Source of the DNA: Nelumbo lutea
Taxonomy: Eukaryota > Streptophyta > Magnoliopsida > Proteales > Nelumbonaceae
NCBI GenBank assembly: GCA_022828595.1
Contig: JAKGHH010000003.1
Location: forward strand, 102,261,583-102,325,582
DNA length: 64,000 bases
Direction: 5' to 3'
Shown: one piece after another, positions 45,539-57,712 of the stretch
Layout: the number at the start of each line of letters is the position of its first letter
Position numbering within the stretch: position 1 is the stretch's first letter
Notes under the pieces: model-generated
What the model saw: the letters and a program-made list of their open reading frames with translations, nothing else
Told to the model about the DNA's origin: nothing
Databases searched by the model: none
Made by a program: the position numbers and the translations under genes

Positions 45539-45833
45539 CTTCTGTACTGTACATCTGTCATGTTCCTGTTCTTTAAATAAAAATTTCAGTTAAGTTTTCT
45601 AAAAAAATCATAAATATGTAAAGGGAACTAAAAGAACCAAAAAGAAGAAAAAAATTGGGGACTAGTTAAAAAAATAAAATAAAAATAAAGGATACAAAAA
45701 TTGAAGATATCACTTTGACAGATGGAGTATTATCACCCTTGAATCTCAATATACTTGGTAACAAAATTGAATCAAGGTTCACAAGTAAAATAATTGAAAA
45801 GTAAATTTGGTCTGAGCTTCAAGAACTTTTATT

Positions 45834-47411
45834 CTACCTATTTCCTTTTCCATGCTGAAACATCTCACAAATATTCCCAGAGTTAAAGACGTGCAACTCC
45901 AACAAGGTATTATAATGGCCCTGCTCTATTTCCTCCTCTCTCACCTGATGAAGAAGTAGGAGTTCAATTATGAAATCCTCCCAATCAACATTACCTCCTT
46001 TTGATTGTTGGCATTGTTGCTTCCTAGCTTCCAAGTCTTCTAGAAGGCAACTATCCTTCTTTTCACCTGAAACAGTGCCGGGAGGTCGCATAATCTCATC
46101 AATTCGCAGCTTAGCTGCATCTATCTTTTCTCTCCTCCTTTTGCATGCCAAACTACCAGTAACGAAAGATGGAGGCAAGGCATTAAACCCCACATTCTTC
46201 TCCAAAATCTGTTGAAGTGAGAGCTTTTTGCTCAAATCTGATTTTCCACTCCACCATTCCTTACTTTCTCGATCTTCATATCTCCTCCTATTTTTTTGGT
46301 AATCCTCACCATTTTCACCTACATTCTTAAAGTAAGAAGATTCTTTTGAGAACTTTGAATAAATGCCTGCCAAGCATTCTTGTGACAGCTTGAGCTTCTC
46401 CACATCATCATAACTCAAACATGGAACTCTATTTCTGTCTTCTAGCTCAAAGTACTGAGAATCATTAGTTACATCTTCCAAATTGAACCAGTCAGGTTCT
46501 ATACTCTTCCTCTTATTGCCTGGCTTCAATCTTGACTTCATCTCCATATATTGAATCACTAAAGGTGCATTTTTTACTATATTCTTAACTGTCACATCTT
46601 TTCCCCATGGTAAATTTTGAGCAACCTTTACTAGAGTCTCTTTGAGCTCTTTATGCCTCTTTTTGGATGTGGTGACTGTTGAATGCAACTCCTTTGCTAT
46701 ATCTTCAATTTCAACATCAACTTCATTTAACTCTGCTACAAATTTCAGGATAGCAGCAACCATAGGAAGAGGCCTCCTTCCTGTTGTCAAGAACCATTTA
46801 ACTGCACACTGCAGAAGAAACCTTCCCTGTTTAACCATTTTATCCATCACATCCTTTGAAAATCTGGAAAAAGTAGGGCAGGTCCTAATTGCCTGTTCGA
46901 AAGAGGTCACAATATCAAATTCAGGCAACTTCAAATCAAGAAAATCGACGACACGAAAGATCATCCGGCCAAGCTCATAAACATCACAACCAATTACTGA
47001 GGCAACCTCTGCAATGGAAAGGGGTCTGCTGTTCTTTCTCATCACAACATATGAACAAGCACCAACAAGAACAAGGAACCACTCTCCACCACCAAACTCT
47101 TCATCAGTAATTTGCTGAATCATTCGTTTTACCTCTGCAGAAGTTGCAGCTGAGAACCCTAGTTTTAAAGCAATATCTTCAATAACCTTATCAGCTTCAT
47201 ATAGCTTCTTTTCTTTATAACTGTATTCACCACTGGCAGAAGCACCAACACGGACAAAGGTGCCCTGGGGGCCATTGATACCTCCAAAACTTGCTTGGAA
47301 ATTGTCAAGTTCTTGCACAATACCACAATTCCTACAGACCAAGGTGTCAGTGAACTCATCACGTATGACAGTCTTCTTATTGCAGCTCTTGCAGGTACGG
47401 GAGTTCTCCAT
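45834..47411 (-). CDS. PTF2: TFIIB-related protein, PTF2/BRF-like
   Basis: A single open frame of 525 residues. An N-terminal zinc ribbon (Cys7, Cys10, Cys26, Cys29; CKSC...CRNC) is followed by GGINGPQGTFVRVG and two cyclin-like folds (about residues 72-162 with GEWFLVLVGACSYVVMRK, and about 175-265 with AVKWFLTTGRRPLPMVAA). A charged, Ser/Lys-rich C-terminal half follows. This layout matches plant-specific TFIIB-related PTF2 proteins, which act as general initiation factors in the nucleus; BRF1-type Pol III factor is the alternative, but the BRF homology block was not seen. The ATG at 47411 starts at the zinc ribbon, and a CACAG acceptor three bases upstream suggests a 5' UTR intron. It is the only apparently intact gene of the window. 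Confidence 0.85.
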   Translation of the reverse strand: MENSRTCKSCNKKTVIRDEFTDTLVCRNCGIVQELDNFQASFGGINGPQGTFVRVGASASGEYSYKEKKLYEADKVIEDIALKLGFSAATSAEVKRMIQQITDEEFGGGEWFLVLVGACSYVVMRKNSRPLSIAEVASVIGCDVYELGRMIFRVVDFLDLKLPEFDIVTSFEQAIRTCPTFSRFSKDVMDKMVKQGRFLLQCAVKWFLTTGRRPLPMVAAILKFVAELNEVDVEIEDIAKELHSTVTTSKKRHKELKETLVKVAQNLPWGKDVTVKNIVKNAPLVIQYMEMKSRLKPGNKRKSIEPDWFNLEDVTNDSQYFELEDRNRVPCLSYDDVEKLKLSQECLAGIYSKFSKESSYFKNVGENGEDYQKNRRRYEDRESKEWWSGKSDLSKKLSLQQILEKNVGFNALPPSFVTGSLACKRRREKIDAAKLRIDEIMRPPGTVSGEKKDSCLLEDLEARKQQCQQSKGGNVDWEDFIIELLLLHQVREEEIEQGHYNTLLELHVFNSGNICEMFQHGKGNR

Positions 47412-47834
47412 CCCTGTGCAACCAAATTAAAAGGAAGTTAGAGCTCAGGCATTTCTTTGAATTACTTGTGGGGCTAGCAAAAGTAAGGTTTTGAAAATAT
47501 GCAACAATCTCCCTCTACCCATTGTTTGACAATGATGAAAGATAACTGATTGCAACCGAAAAGCTTCCAAGATATCAATAACATTGGAAGAAGAAAAAAA
47601 AAGATAGTGACTAATTATTAATCTCCAAATCGATAGATTGGCAAGCAAACAAAAGAGACTGGATAAATTCTAACCAGTCAGAACATTAGCTACATACAAA
47701 AATAGGAGAGAAATCATACAATCTAGTTAATGTTGATGCTAACAAAGATTTGATCTCATGCTTAATATCATAATCAAGATCAGATTCATCGAACAGAGAC
47801 CAATTATAAAACAAAAGGAAGCTGCTTGCTCCAA
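47412..47834 (-). other. Likely 5' UTR intron and upstream region of the PTF2-like gene
   Basis: Read on the minus strand, TTTTAATTTGGTTGCACAG|GG lies just before the start codon and looks like a splice acceptor. No coding sequence is seen here. Promoter elements could not be pinned down. Confidence 0.4.
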
Positions 47835-48025
47835 TAAGTGTAGATTACACTGGTGAAACATAGTTTTTGTAAAATACCAAGTCCAAGGGCCAAAAGCATT
47901 TTTGTATAGTTAAGTGTAGATTACACTGGTGAAACATAGTTTTTGTAAAATACCAAGTCCAAGGGCCAAAAGCATTTTTGTATAGTTAAGTGTAGATTAC
48001 ACTGGTGAAACATAGTTTTTCCTTT
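47835..48025. repeat. 76-bp tandem repeat, about 2.5 units
   Basis: TAAGTGTAGATTACACTGG starts at 47835, 47911 and 47987, and the units are almost identical, so the duplication is recent. It lies about 0.4-0.6 kb upstream of the PTF2-like start codon. Confidence 0.92.
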
Positions 48026-48239
48026 TCCTCTTTTCCTTTTTTACAGGTGAAGATGTTTTTACTAGGTATAGTCGTAGAGAAGCAAGTTTTTTGGTATAAA
48101 GATTAAGTAGTGTTTTAAAAGCCCCATATACAAGGACCTTATGTGAGACCATGTACAGTACAAAATATACGCGTTCAGCTCTATACATTAAAAGAATTAA
48201 AAATAATTGAATCCCATTGGCCACCATTGATTTATCCAT

Positions 48240-48716
48240 CACATAGAGAAAATATTGGACAACGATCATCTGAAATCCAGAGGTTCTAATATGGCTAGCA
48301 GATGCTGTCTGTGTGAGGAGCAAGAAGAGAATGCTACTCACTTATTCATCTCATGCAAGTTTTCAAACTTCTTGTGGATAAGTGTTTACAGCTATGTTTG
48401 GGGTCTCAGGCTTTCACCCAACTTCAACAGCAGAGATTTTCTCTACTTGGCCCTGGTTGAACGGGAGTAAGAAGGTGAAAATGCTATGGAGGTGTATCCC
48501 ATTTGCAATTTGCTGGAACATTTGGAAGGAGAGGAACAGGACTTTTGAAGACAAAGCTTACAGCATGGACAAGATGGTTGTAACTGTGGGCAGATCAGTG
48601 ATAGATTGGCTGCTGATTCTTCCAGATTTCAATCAACTAGAAAAAGAAGACTTTGGTTTCAGGTTAGGAGAGGTCCTGGATTATCAGATATGTAATGAGG
48701 AGAATGTTCTCTAATT
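48240..48716 (+). pseudogene. Plus-strand LINE zf-RVT fragment
   Basis: It reads NDHLKSRGSNMASRCCLCEEQEENATHLFISC, then after a frameshift MLWRCIPFAICWNIWKERNRTFEDK, the same domain as the LINE at 42881-43144. It runs directly into the LSD1-like fragment. Confidence 0.75.
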
Positions 48717-48744
48717 TGAAATTGGGTCTTTGTACTTGGGTGAT

Positions 48745-49146
48745 GACTTGTCACCTCCTGTTGTAACTTCTTATTCCCATGTTAGAGTTGGCTCATCTGG
48801 TAATGATTATGATACTCTTGCAGAAAGTGTAGGCGGGAGGCTGATCTATGCTGGAGAAGCCACAAATAAGCAGTATCCAGCCAGCATGCATGGTGCTTTC
48901 TTGAGTGGTATAAGAGAAGCTTCACGTATTCTTCATGCCACAAGGAATCAACAAAATAATCTCAGGTTGTATGTGCAAAAGAATGTGGGACCATGTGAAG
49001 ATGTTCTTACAGATCTATTAAAGAAGCCTGATTTAGCATTTGGGAAGTTTCATTTATATTTTACCCTTCAACTGAAGACCCTATATCTCAGGGGCTTATG
49101 AAAGTTACCATATTAGGAAGTCCAGGAGTGGATTTATTGGCAAATA
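48745..49146 (+). pseudogene. LSD1/FLD-like histone demethylase fragment
   Basis: It encodes [36 protein letters not shown] and then [20 protein letters not shown], the FAD-binding C-terminal end of the amine-oxidase domain of plant LSD1-like proteins (LDL/FLD). [19 protein letters not shown] follows, typical of the region after that domain. Near 49058 a one-base loss in a T-run shifts the frame; the other frame carries on as [18 protein letters not shown]. The rest of the gene is not in the window. It is bounded by a LINE fragment on the left and the foldback element on the right, so it is a captured or stranded piece, not a working gene. Confidence 0.8.
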
Positions 49147-52100
49147 TGAGCGGACACGGTGTCACGGTCTAACACTGGCTTAGCCTTGCTTACGCTTGGC
49201 GGGCTTACGTTGAGTGGTACTATTGTAAATTTTTCCAATATGATTATTGGAAGAACTCATGTTTCCTATTGGCAGACCACCAAAAGCTTAACGTACTTTT
49301 TGAGGAGGGGTGGTCGACCTCCTTTGATGCCTGACCTTGGCACTCCTAGACCAACTTCCCTTGCGAGGCGGCCTTCGTTAATGGCTAGCATGGCTACCAG
49401 GGTTCCTCATGGGCTTCCTCACGCTCATGGGGACAGTGCATGGACCGGCACTGCACCAAGCACCTGAAGGGAGGTTTGGCATGCGGGTCTAGCTCAAGCA
49501 TGTCCCTTCACCTCGCCAACCCCATGTCTAAGCTAATTGAGCTACCCCGTTGCCCATAGCGCACGAGAGTGTTCCGGCCTAGCGGTTGCCTATCATCCTT
49601 GGCATACAGGTGTCCCTCCTCATCGGCACCACATTCGCCTCTCATCATGGCCTTCCCCCTTTGGCACGTAAGTGGCGCCTCCCATGGACTGGTCAAGGCC
49701 ATAGAGAGCCTTGGCCATGAGCCTTGAGGTCATGATCCAATGCCACTGACCTTGGTGAAGCCATCTCATCGGGCAACACCTAGCCCTTCAACACACATGA
49801 GGCTTGTCCTGGCCTACCTTGGCCTAGACATTGCACGGGTTTCTTCCGTTGCAGAACTACCCCCGTGACATGGGGCTAGGCCATGGGGTGGGTGTGAGAC
49901 AAAGTGGGGATGCCGCGGGCGAGGTAGGTTCAGGTTGAGTAAGGTGGTTGCGAGCGGTGTAGGCCTGAGCTGGGTGGGTGGGTCCCTGGACTACCACGGG
50001 CACAAGGCCAGGTTGTAGAACAGGGTTTTGGAAAAGATATTGACTCCATTCAGTACAATTTTTAATATCTGTAGATCTTTAAAGGAGCAAATGGTAAATG
50101 GGGTTTCCAGTAACACAAGAAATGCATTGATGAGAGAAAAACCATGGAAGAATACCCAGTTGTTGAGAATGAAGTTAGTGAATTACGAAATACTTAACAT
50201 CAGAAAGCATGACTACAAGCTACTCATGTGACATAATATAAAGCCTATCCAATTCCATGGAGTTCAGTTTCAGCATAAGGTTCATTATAGCCCATTTCCA
50301 TATCGACTACAGAAAAAATCACGTACAAACCCGATTAATGACCGAAATCCACCAAATTCAGGTTTAATGTGAAAGAATTCTAGACAAACAAACAAGAATG
50401 GAAATCACCCAAAACCAATCTAGTTCAAGAGGAAAACAATTGGCAATCAATAAACAGCTATTTGTGTTTATTTAGCTATTTAAGGCCTAAATCAAACATT
50501 TACCTGATGAGATTCTTCGAAGTGGTGTGGAGCTTTGATTGCAACGCCAATCAAACCACTTCCCGTTATATAAATTCCCCTAAATTTTAATAGAAATTTA
50601 TAAGTATTATAGATTCAGAAACAGATAGGGAAAAACTCCAGAATGATTCAAACACACAAATACCAATAAAGAATATAATGGAGAGACAAAAATTGATCAA
50701 ATACCTTAAACGGTGCTACTTGCTATTAATGGTTACAGGGCAGACGTTGGTGGTCAACCAAGAAAACGAAAAAAAAAAAAAAGACAGAGTAAGAAATATA
50801 TAAGAAGAAGAAGGTATCGAACTTACCTTCATTGTTAGCTTCGTGCTCTGTGCACATGCAGAAGGAGAAGAAATGAAGAAGAAGAAGAGGGGAAGATCTT
50901 ACCTTCACTGAATCGTAGAGAGATCGATTTTACCTTCTACAATGAGATAGGAGAAAGAGACAAGGGTTCAATTGAGGGTTCAATCGAATCGAATGAAAAA
51001 AAAGAGGGAAAATTGCAATTTAGTACCTTAAAATTTCGGGGTAGTGTCAAATTAGTACCCGAACATTCAAACCTGTTACTGCAGTACTTAAATTTTCAAA
51101 AAGTGTCAAGTTGGTCCCTATCGTTAACCGACCATCGGTTATCTATTAAAATGTCAAAACTACCCTTCAAAAGAAGATATTGTTCATTGTCTTCTACCTT
51201 GAGATTGAACCATAGAAAAGAACATATAACGTATAAACTAATTAAAACAAGGAAAAACAAAGAGAGAATAAGAAGGCAATGACCATTAATTCGGCAATGA
51301 TATATATATATAGATAGATAGATATATATATAGAGAGAGAGAGACAGACAGACAGACAAACAGGCAAACAGATAGAGAGAGAGAGCTTCATGTGTGGGAG
51401 AAAGGTTCCATGGGAAGAAACAGGGGAAGTGTTAGTTTACACGTCATATGTTCTTTTCTGTGGTAAAAGACAATGAACAATGTCTTCTTTTGAAGGGTAG
51501 TTTTGACATTTCCAACAGATAACTGACAGTCGATTAATGGCAGGGACCAACTTGACACTTTTTGAAAATTTAGGTACTGTAGCCAACATTTCAAAGTTTG
51601 GGTACTAACTTGACACTACCCCCAAATTTCAAGGTACTAAAGTGCAATTTTCCCTTTTTCCATTCGATTCAATTGAACCCTCGACTAAACCCTCGTCTCT
51701 TTCTCCAATCTCCTTGTGGAAGGTAAAATCGATCTCTTTACTATTAAAAGTGAAGGTAAGATTGACCTCTCTTCTTCTTCTTCATTTCTTCTCCTTTTGC
51801 GCACAGAACACGAAGCTAGCAGTGAAAGTAAGTTCGATACCTTCTTCTTCTTATCTATTTCTTACTCTGTTTTTTTTTTTTCGTTTTCTTGGTCAACCAC
51901 CAATCTCGGCCCTGTAACCATTAATGGAAAGTAGCACCGTTTAAGGTATTTGATCAATTTTTTTCCCTATCTGTTTCTGAATCTATAATACTTATAAATT
52001 TCTATTAAAATTTAGGGGAATTTATATAACGGGAAGTGGTTTGATTGGTGCTACAATCAAAGCTCCACAAATCACTTCGAAGAATCTCATCAAGTAAATA

Positions 52101-54293
52101 TTTGAATTTAGGCCTTAAATAGCTAAATAAACACAAATAGTTGTTTATTGATTGCCAATTGTTTTCCTCTTGAACTAGATTGGTTTTGGGTGATTTCCAT
52201 TCTTGTTTGTTTGTCTAGAATTCTTTCACATTAAACCTGAATTAGGTGGATTTCGGTCGTTAATTGTGTCTTTACGTGATTTCCTCTGTAGTCAATATGG
52301 AAATGAGTTATAATGAACCTTATGCTGAAACTAAACTCATGGAATTGGATAGGCTTTATATTATGTCACATGAGTAGCTTGTAGTCATGCTTTCTGATGT
52401 TAACTATTTCGTAATTCACTAGCTTCATTCTCAACAACTGGGTATTCTTCCATGGTTTTTCTCTCATCAATGCATTTCTTGTGTTACTAGAAACCCCATT
52501 AACCAGTTGCTCCTTTGAAGATCTACAGATCTAAAATATTGTACTGAATGGAGTCAATATCTTTTCCAAAATCCTTTACGGAGTCTGTTGGACTTGTGAT
52601 GCTAACTCAGTAGCAAGTTAAATTTATCATTTAGTGCCTCCAATACTCCACAAAAGTAGATATTAAAGTTTGAATGTGATCCTCAATTCTGTTGGTTTTA
52701 CCTATTCAGTATCTATGATCCAAGTCTAGCAAGAAAGAATAGGCTTCTATGTGGTGAATTTTGAAGGACTCTTGAAGTTTTGCAAAATAGGGGCATGAAT
52801 ATTTTTCGTGCTGCAAAATACATAGAGTTTTGCAAAATACATATTTTTCCCGGAATGAATCTTGCGGCATCAAATGGTTATCCAAACACCCACGTCTCAT
52901 TCATTTTACCCATTCTTTTTCAAAATCGATAAGAAATGAAGCTAGTGGCAGAGGAGTTCACATATGCCCTCACAGAATGCGGCCCAAAAATGTCCAAGAG
53001 TACATCACATTCGTGTATGAGAACACTTCCCAATGACAAGTACAAGAAATGTTCTAAATGCACATTGAGATGTGCATGTAGGGCGCTTTTGGGGCCCGTT
53101 CTATGGGGGGCAAATGTGAACTCATGGCAGCGAAAGGAACATGCCTAAGAACTCACCTGGAGTTGGGATTGGCTTCATTGGATGACCCAAGTGAGGTTGA
53201 ATGGATGGATCTATTGTTGTTGTGGCCGATCCTCTTCCTGGTCGACCGTAAGACAGACGAGGATTTACGAGACTAAACACTTGCCCACGACAAACTATTT
53301 CCCCACTCATGTTGATGTTCTTGAGCCTATATTAGTGTTGCAAACAGGTCGAAACCAATCCGGTTTAGAAAATAATCCCGCCACTGTGACCCCAGCGGCC
53401 CAGCCTTCGGCACCCGACGTCCATGGCAGACCCTAGACTACAACCTAGCCCTATGCCCGTGGCAGTCCGGGGACCCACCCACCCAGCTCAGGCCTACACC
53501 GCTCGCGACCACCTTACTCGACCTGAACCTACCTCGCTCACGGCATCCCCGCTTTGTCTCACACCCACCCCATGTCACATGGGTAGTTCTGCAACAGAAG
53601 AAACCCGTGCGATGTCTAGGCCAGGACAAGCCTCATGTGTGTTGAAGGGCTAGGTGTTGCCCGATGAGAAGGCTTCACCAAGGTCAGTGGCACTGGATCA
53701 TGACCTCAAGGCTCATGGCCGGGGCTCTCTATGGACTTGACCAGTCCATGGGAGGCGCCACTTACGTGCCAAAGGGGGAAGGCCATGATGAGAGGCGAAT
53801 GTGGCGCCGATGGGGAGGGACACCTATATGCCAAGGATGATAGGCAACCGCTAGGCCGGAACACTCTCGTGCGCTATGGGCAACGGGGTAGCGCAATTAG
53901 CTTAGACATGGGGTTGGCGAGGTGAAGGGCCATGCTTGAGCTAGACCCGCATGCCAAGCCTCCCTTCAGTGTGTGTGACACAGTGCCGGTCCATGCACTG
54001 TCCCCATGAGCGTGAGTGTGCCCATGAGGAACCCTGGTAGCCATGCTAGCCATTAACCAAGGCCGCCCCGCAAGGGAAGTTGGTCTAGGAGTGCCAAGGT
54101 CAGGCACCCAAGGAGGTCGACCAACCTTCCTCAAATAGTACGTTAAGCTTTTGGTGGTCTGCCAATAGGAAACATGACTTCTCCCAATAATCAACTGGCA
54201 CAATTTATGATAGTGCCTCTCAACGTAAGCCTGCCAAGTGTAGGCAAGGCTAAGCCTGTGTTAGACTGTGACACCCGTGTCCGCTCAGATTTG
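49141..54293. mobile_element. Large foldback element, 5.15 kb inverted repeat
   Basis: The left arm 49141-51242 is the reverse complement of the right arm. The inner arm 50026-51242 pairs with about 51432-52571, and the outer arm 49141-50025 pairs with about 53430-54293. Both ends read CAAAT.TGAGCGGACACGG inward. Similarity is high throughout with scattered indels. The loop (51243-51431) is made of TATATA, GATA, GAGA and GACA repeats. No transposase frame was found, and target duplications are not clear. Confidence 0.88.
52572..53429. other. 858-bp segment present only in the right arm of the foldback
   Basis: The left arm passes directly from outer to inner part at 50025/50026, so this segment is either an insertion in the right arm or was lost from the left. 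It has no recognised gene; short open frames match no family I know. Confidence 0.75.
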
Positions 54294-56402
54294 GATCCAC
54301 CTCAATGTTGAACATGATCCAATCTAATTGATATTGAGTCACATATACTTATATCTATATAAGATTAATATGATCTATCAATAAAGCTTTTCTGATTAAC
54401 TGTGTGCGTCTTCAAAGAATTATACTTGGATCAAAAGAATTATAAGTCCAACTCCCTACGAAATTATCTTTAGGTCATTTTATTAATAATAAATAATATT
54501 TTAATTGATTTCTGTATTATTTATGATATTCAATACCCAAAGGTGATCCAAGTCCCATAAATCTGCATTCAAGAAATTTATGTTTTATACCTAGCAAGTA
54601 AATACATTTTTTTCCTTAGGCTGTTTCATAATTAACTCATATAGATACTTGAAATAGGACAATTTAGAACACTTCAGGTAGGGCTGCAAGTCAGGCCGGG
54701 TTAGGTTGGGTTGAGGCCAACCCTAGCCCAACCCTAGGTTCTAAACCCCCAACCTAACCCTAACCCAACTCGACCTTCAACCCGACCCACCCAACCTTAA
54801 CCCTAACTAAATTTCTTCAACCCTAGCACAACCCAAAGTCAACTTTGGGTTGGGCCCAACCCAACCTTCTTCCCTTCCCTTAAAATCTTGTAGAATTTCT
54901 TAGTCTTAGATCTTAACTCAACTTTCATTACGTATATTAATCCTATGTTTTATTAGCATTTGTTTGTTGATGTTTTTATTGGTTCTTTAACTAAAAAATT
55001 CAGAAAAAAAAAAGTGTTTGAAATGACTATAGTTTATTATGATGACTTATAATAGATATTTTATGGGCAGCAAGCTATGGGTGAAAAACAACAGAGAGGA
55101 GATAAAGAATAAAATATTCAGAAAACATAAAATATGTTATCAAGGTTTTAGTATTTCCAATTAAGATTAAGTGAAGGGATTATCTTAAATGAAATCAATG
55201 ATATTACGTGGTAGTGGCTATACAACTATTGTGACGTTGGAAAACCGACTCACTTTACCATTTGGGCTAGAAATGGTGTCGCCACCCATCACTTTAGGAA
55301 GTGGAGGTGATGGGACCTCCGAGAATGATTTTCAAAATGGTTCGCTTTAATAGTGACTCCAATAGCCCAAGGCACCGGACCAACCAATCCAGTTAAGACT
55401 CCGATGGGAGAGGGAAGGGATTAGGCACCCCTCTCCCGAGTCCAATAAGTGGGAGCCACATGGTATACTAACAAGCATAAATAAGTAATTATCTAATTGA
55501 TTAAAGCATAATCAACAAACTAAACCCCCAGGTCCTTCCCCTTTCCATTCCAAGAAACCGAATTCAGTGATCATTCAATGCGATTCACAAAACTGAACTG
55601 AACATTTAGATTAAGCAGCTCAAGAAAACTTAAGGAAATCAGAACGACATTAAACCCAATCCTAAGCATGCGAGCATTTAACAGAAATCCAATCCAGATT
55701 CAGAGTTTCTCACTCTTCTATTTACGCAGAACAGAATATGTTGAGCACAAGCATTAGCGGTAGCAATATCAGAAAAAAAAATTATAATCAATGAAATGAA
55801 ATACACGATCAGTAATTCATCGAAACCCATGGTAACAAAGAAATATACCACTAGAGTAGGATTACCAGGGTTGTATGTCGGCCTGAACTCGACGATGGAT
55901 GAACAGGGGAATCGGCTGAACTGACAGATGCGCGTCACTGAACTTCACTGATTGGGAAAATGGTGATGCCACAGGGACAGGTTGCTTCGAATTTCAGAGG
56001 TGGCGCAATTGAGCTATTGTTGCGACCGAAAGATTTGCACTATCGATGTCGGGCTGAGAGCTGTCGTTGCTGTGGTTCGGTTCCAATGATGGACAGTCTG
56101 ATTTCGAATTCAACGATCAGGGGATTTGATCCAATGGAAGGGAGAAAGAGACGGAAGAGAGATATGAGAAAAGGAGGGAGGGGGGGAAGAGATCCGATTG
56201 GATTCGTCGCCGCTTCTGGTTCGGTGGTGGGTTCAACGGTGATAGGGGGCGGCAACTGGTTCGGCGCAGAAATAGAAAAACAAAACGAATTATAAAAGAA
56301 AGAGAGGAGAGAGAGGGAGAGGGGCCGGTGGTGGAATGGGAGATCGCTGGGCTAGAATCCGCCGCTGCGACCAGTTGCAGGGCAATCTCGTAATGTTGAA
56401 TT
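54294..56402. other. Spacer with repeat fragments, no gene seen
   Basis: At 54680-54870 is a degenerate block of CCAACCCTAACCCAA-type words. At about 55230-55450 the sequence (GTCGCCACCCATCACTTTAGG, GGGATTAGGCACCCCTCTCC) resembles the LTR of plant gypsy elements, but no ends were found. Frames at 55678-56295 match no known protein. Confidence 0.45.
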
Positions 56403-56599
56403 TAGGGTTGTTCATCATAACAATACCCAAACCGACCAATCCGGTCCGATCCAATCCGAGTTGGCCGATTTTTTTTAGCATCGGTCAGTTTCGGGTTAAA
56501 AAAAACATAAACCGATGGTTTGATTTGGTTTCGATTTTCGTGTGTTAAAGCCGAAACCGAACCGACTTAGATATATATTATATTTATAATATATTTCAG

Positions 56600-56635
<36 letters not shown>

Positions 56636-56873
56636 ATCCATCAAATCATTTTTAATTTCCAAGCACCCGGCCTTTGTTTTCTTAGACTTGAATCCTTTAT
56701 CGTTTACATCGAGAGAATCATTCACAAAACTGACCCAAACTGATTCAAACCGACCAGGTCGGTTTTACTTAGTATTGGGTCGGTTTCAATTTCATTTCTA
56801 GGTAAACCAACCAGGTCGGGTTGGTTGTAAAAACGCCAGTAAACCGACCCAACCCGACCCGTGAACAACCCTA
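56403..56873. mobile_element. hAT-like MITE, 471 bp
   Basis: The terminal inverted repeats are TAGGGTTGTTCA and TGAACAACCCTA, flanked by a perfect 8-bp duplication GTTGAATT (56395-56402 and 56874-56881), the hAT signature. The interior is rich in CCGACCCAACCCGACC-type words and contains an (AT)n run near 56600-56630. No transposase. Confidence 0.88.
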
Positions 56874-56881
56874 GTTGAATT

Positions 56882-57709
56882 TACATGGGAGGCAGGGGCA
56901 ATCTTATAATTTTGGGGAATCCGAGGGTTATTTTGATAATTTTTGGTAAGCTGGGCTAAACTAGGTCCAAGGGTTGAACCAGGTTCTTGGTTTAATGATG
57001 GGTGGCTCTGGGTCGAAAAAGTAGAAGGATCTTTTTACGTAGAAGGGTTAATGAGGGCATTTTCGGTTGAATTTTGTAGGATGGGGTTTTCAGAGATTTT
57101 GAGTTGATTGGTCAGGTCAGATTGGGCCAAATGGGTCCGAAGCAAGCAGATTTGGAATCTAATCAATTTGGAACCTTGAAATGGAATCTTGGTGTGATTA
57201 AAGGGTAACCGGATTCTGTGCTGAGATTTCACAGGTGGGTATTTGGGAGTGTCCGAGATCTAATGATGAGGTCTGATCAGATGGTTGAGGTGTAAGTGGG
57301 GGTTGATTGGGGCCATCGGATAGGTATCAGGCAGTTTTAACGGTGGATTTGAGGGCTTTTGGGGTGAAATTCGGGTTTTTTGGGTGTTTCGGATGGATCA
57401 GAATGTTCTGATTGGGGATTTGGGGTGAATTGGAGGTTTAGGCGATGGACCAAGCAAAAATCGGATGCTAACAACTATCATGCATCTAAACAAATCAATG
57501 TATGATCATATATATCAACTATCATGCCCAAGGGGTCAACCCTAACACTAACCCTAACCCTAACCCAAGCATCAACCCGACCCACCCAAACCTAACTTTT
57601 TTGGGTTGGGTTTGGGCTAACCCAGCCCAAGTTGCAGGCTTAACTTCAGGCTAGCCCTTGTAATGTAGCATTACTAACCTCTTAATCCTCTAAGTTAAAT
57701 TAGTAATAA
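56882..57709. other. Spacer, no gene seen
   Basis: Non-coding, G/T-rich sequence. Around 57530-57660 is another CCCTAACCCTAACCC / GGGTTGGGTTTGGGCT block resembling that at 54680; it is a dispersed repeat, not a telomere. Confidence 0.45.
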
Positions 57710-57712
57710 TTA

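Noticed and set aside
50726..51934. Similar short frames in both inner arms of the foldback (SFC..TEHEA..KFDTFFF)
   Set aside because: They are mirror copies of the same arm, low in complexity, and broken differently in each arm.
54690..54860. CCCTAACCC-rich block, possible interstitial telomere
   Set aside because: It is irregular, mixed with CCAACCC and GGGTTGGG words, and does not follow the plant CCCTAAA unit. Similar blocks at 18300 and 57540 point to a dispersed repeat.
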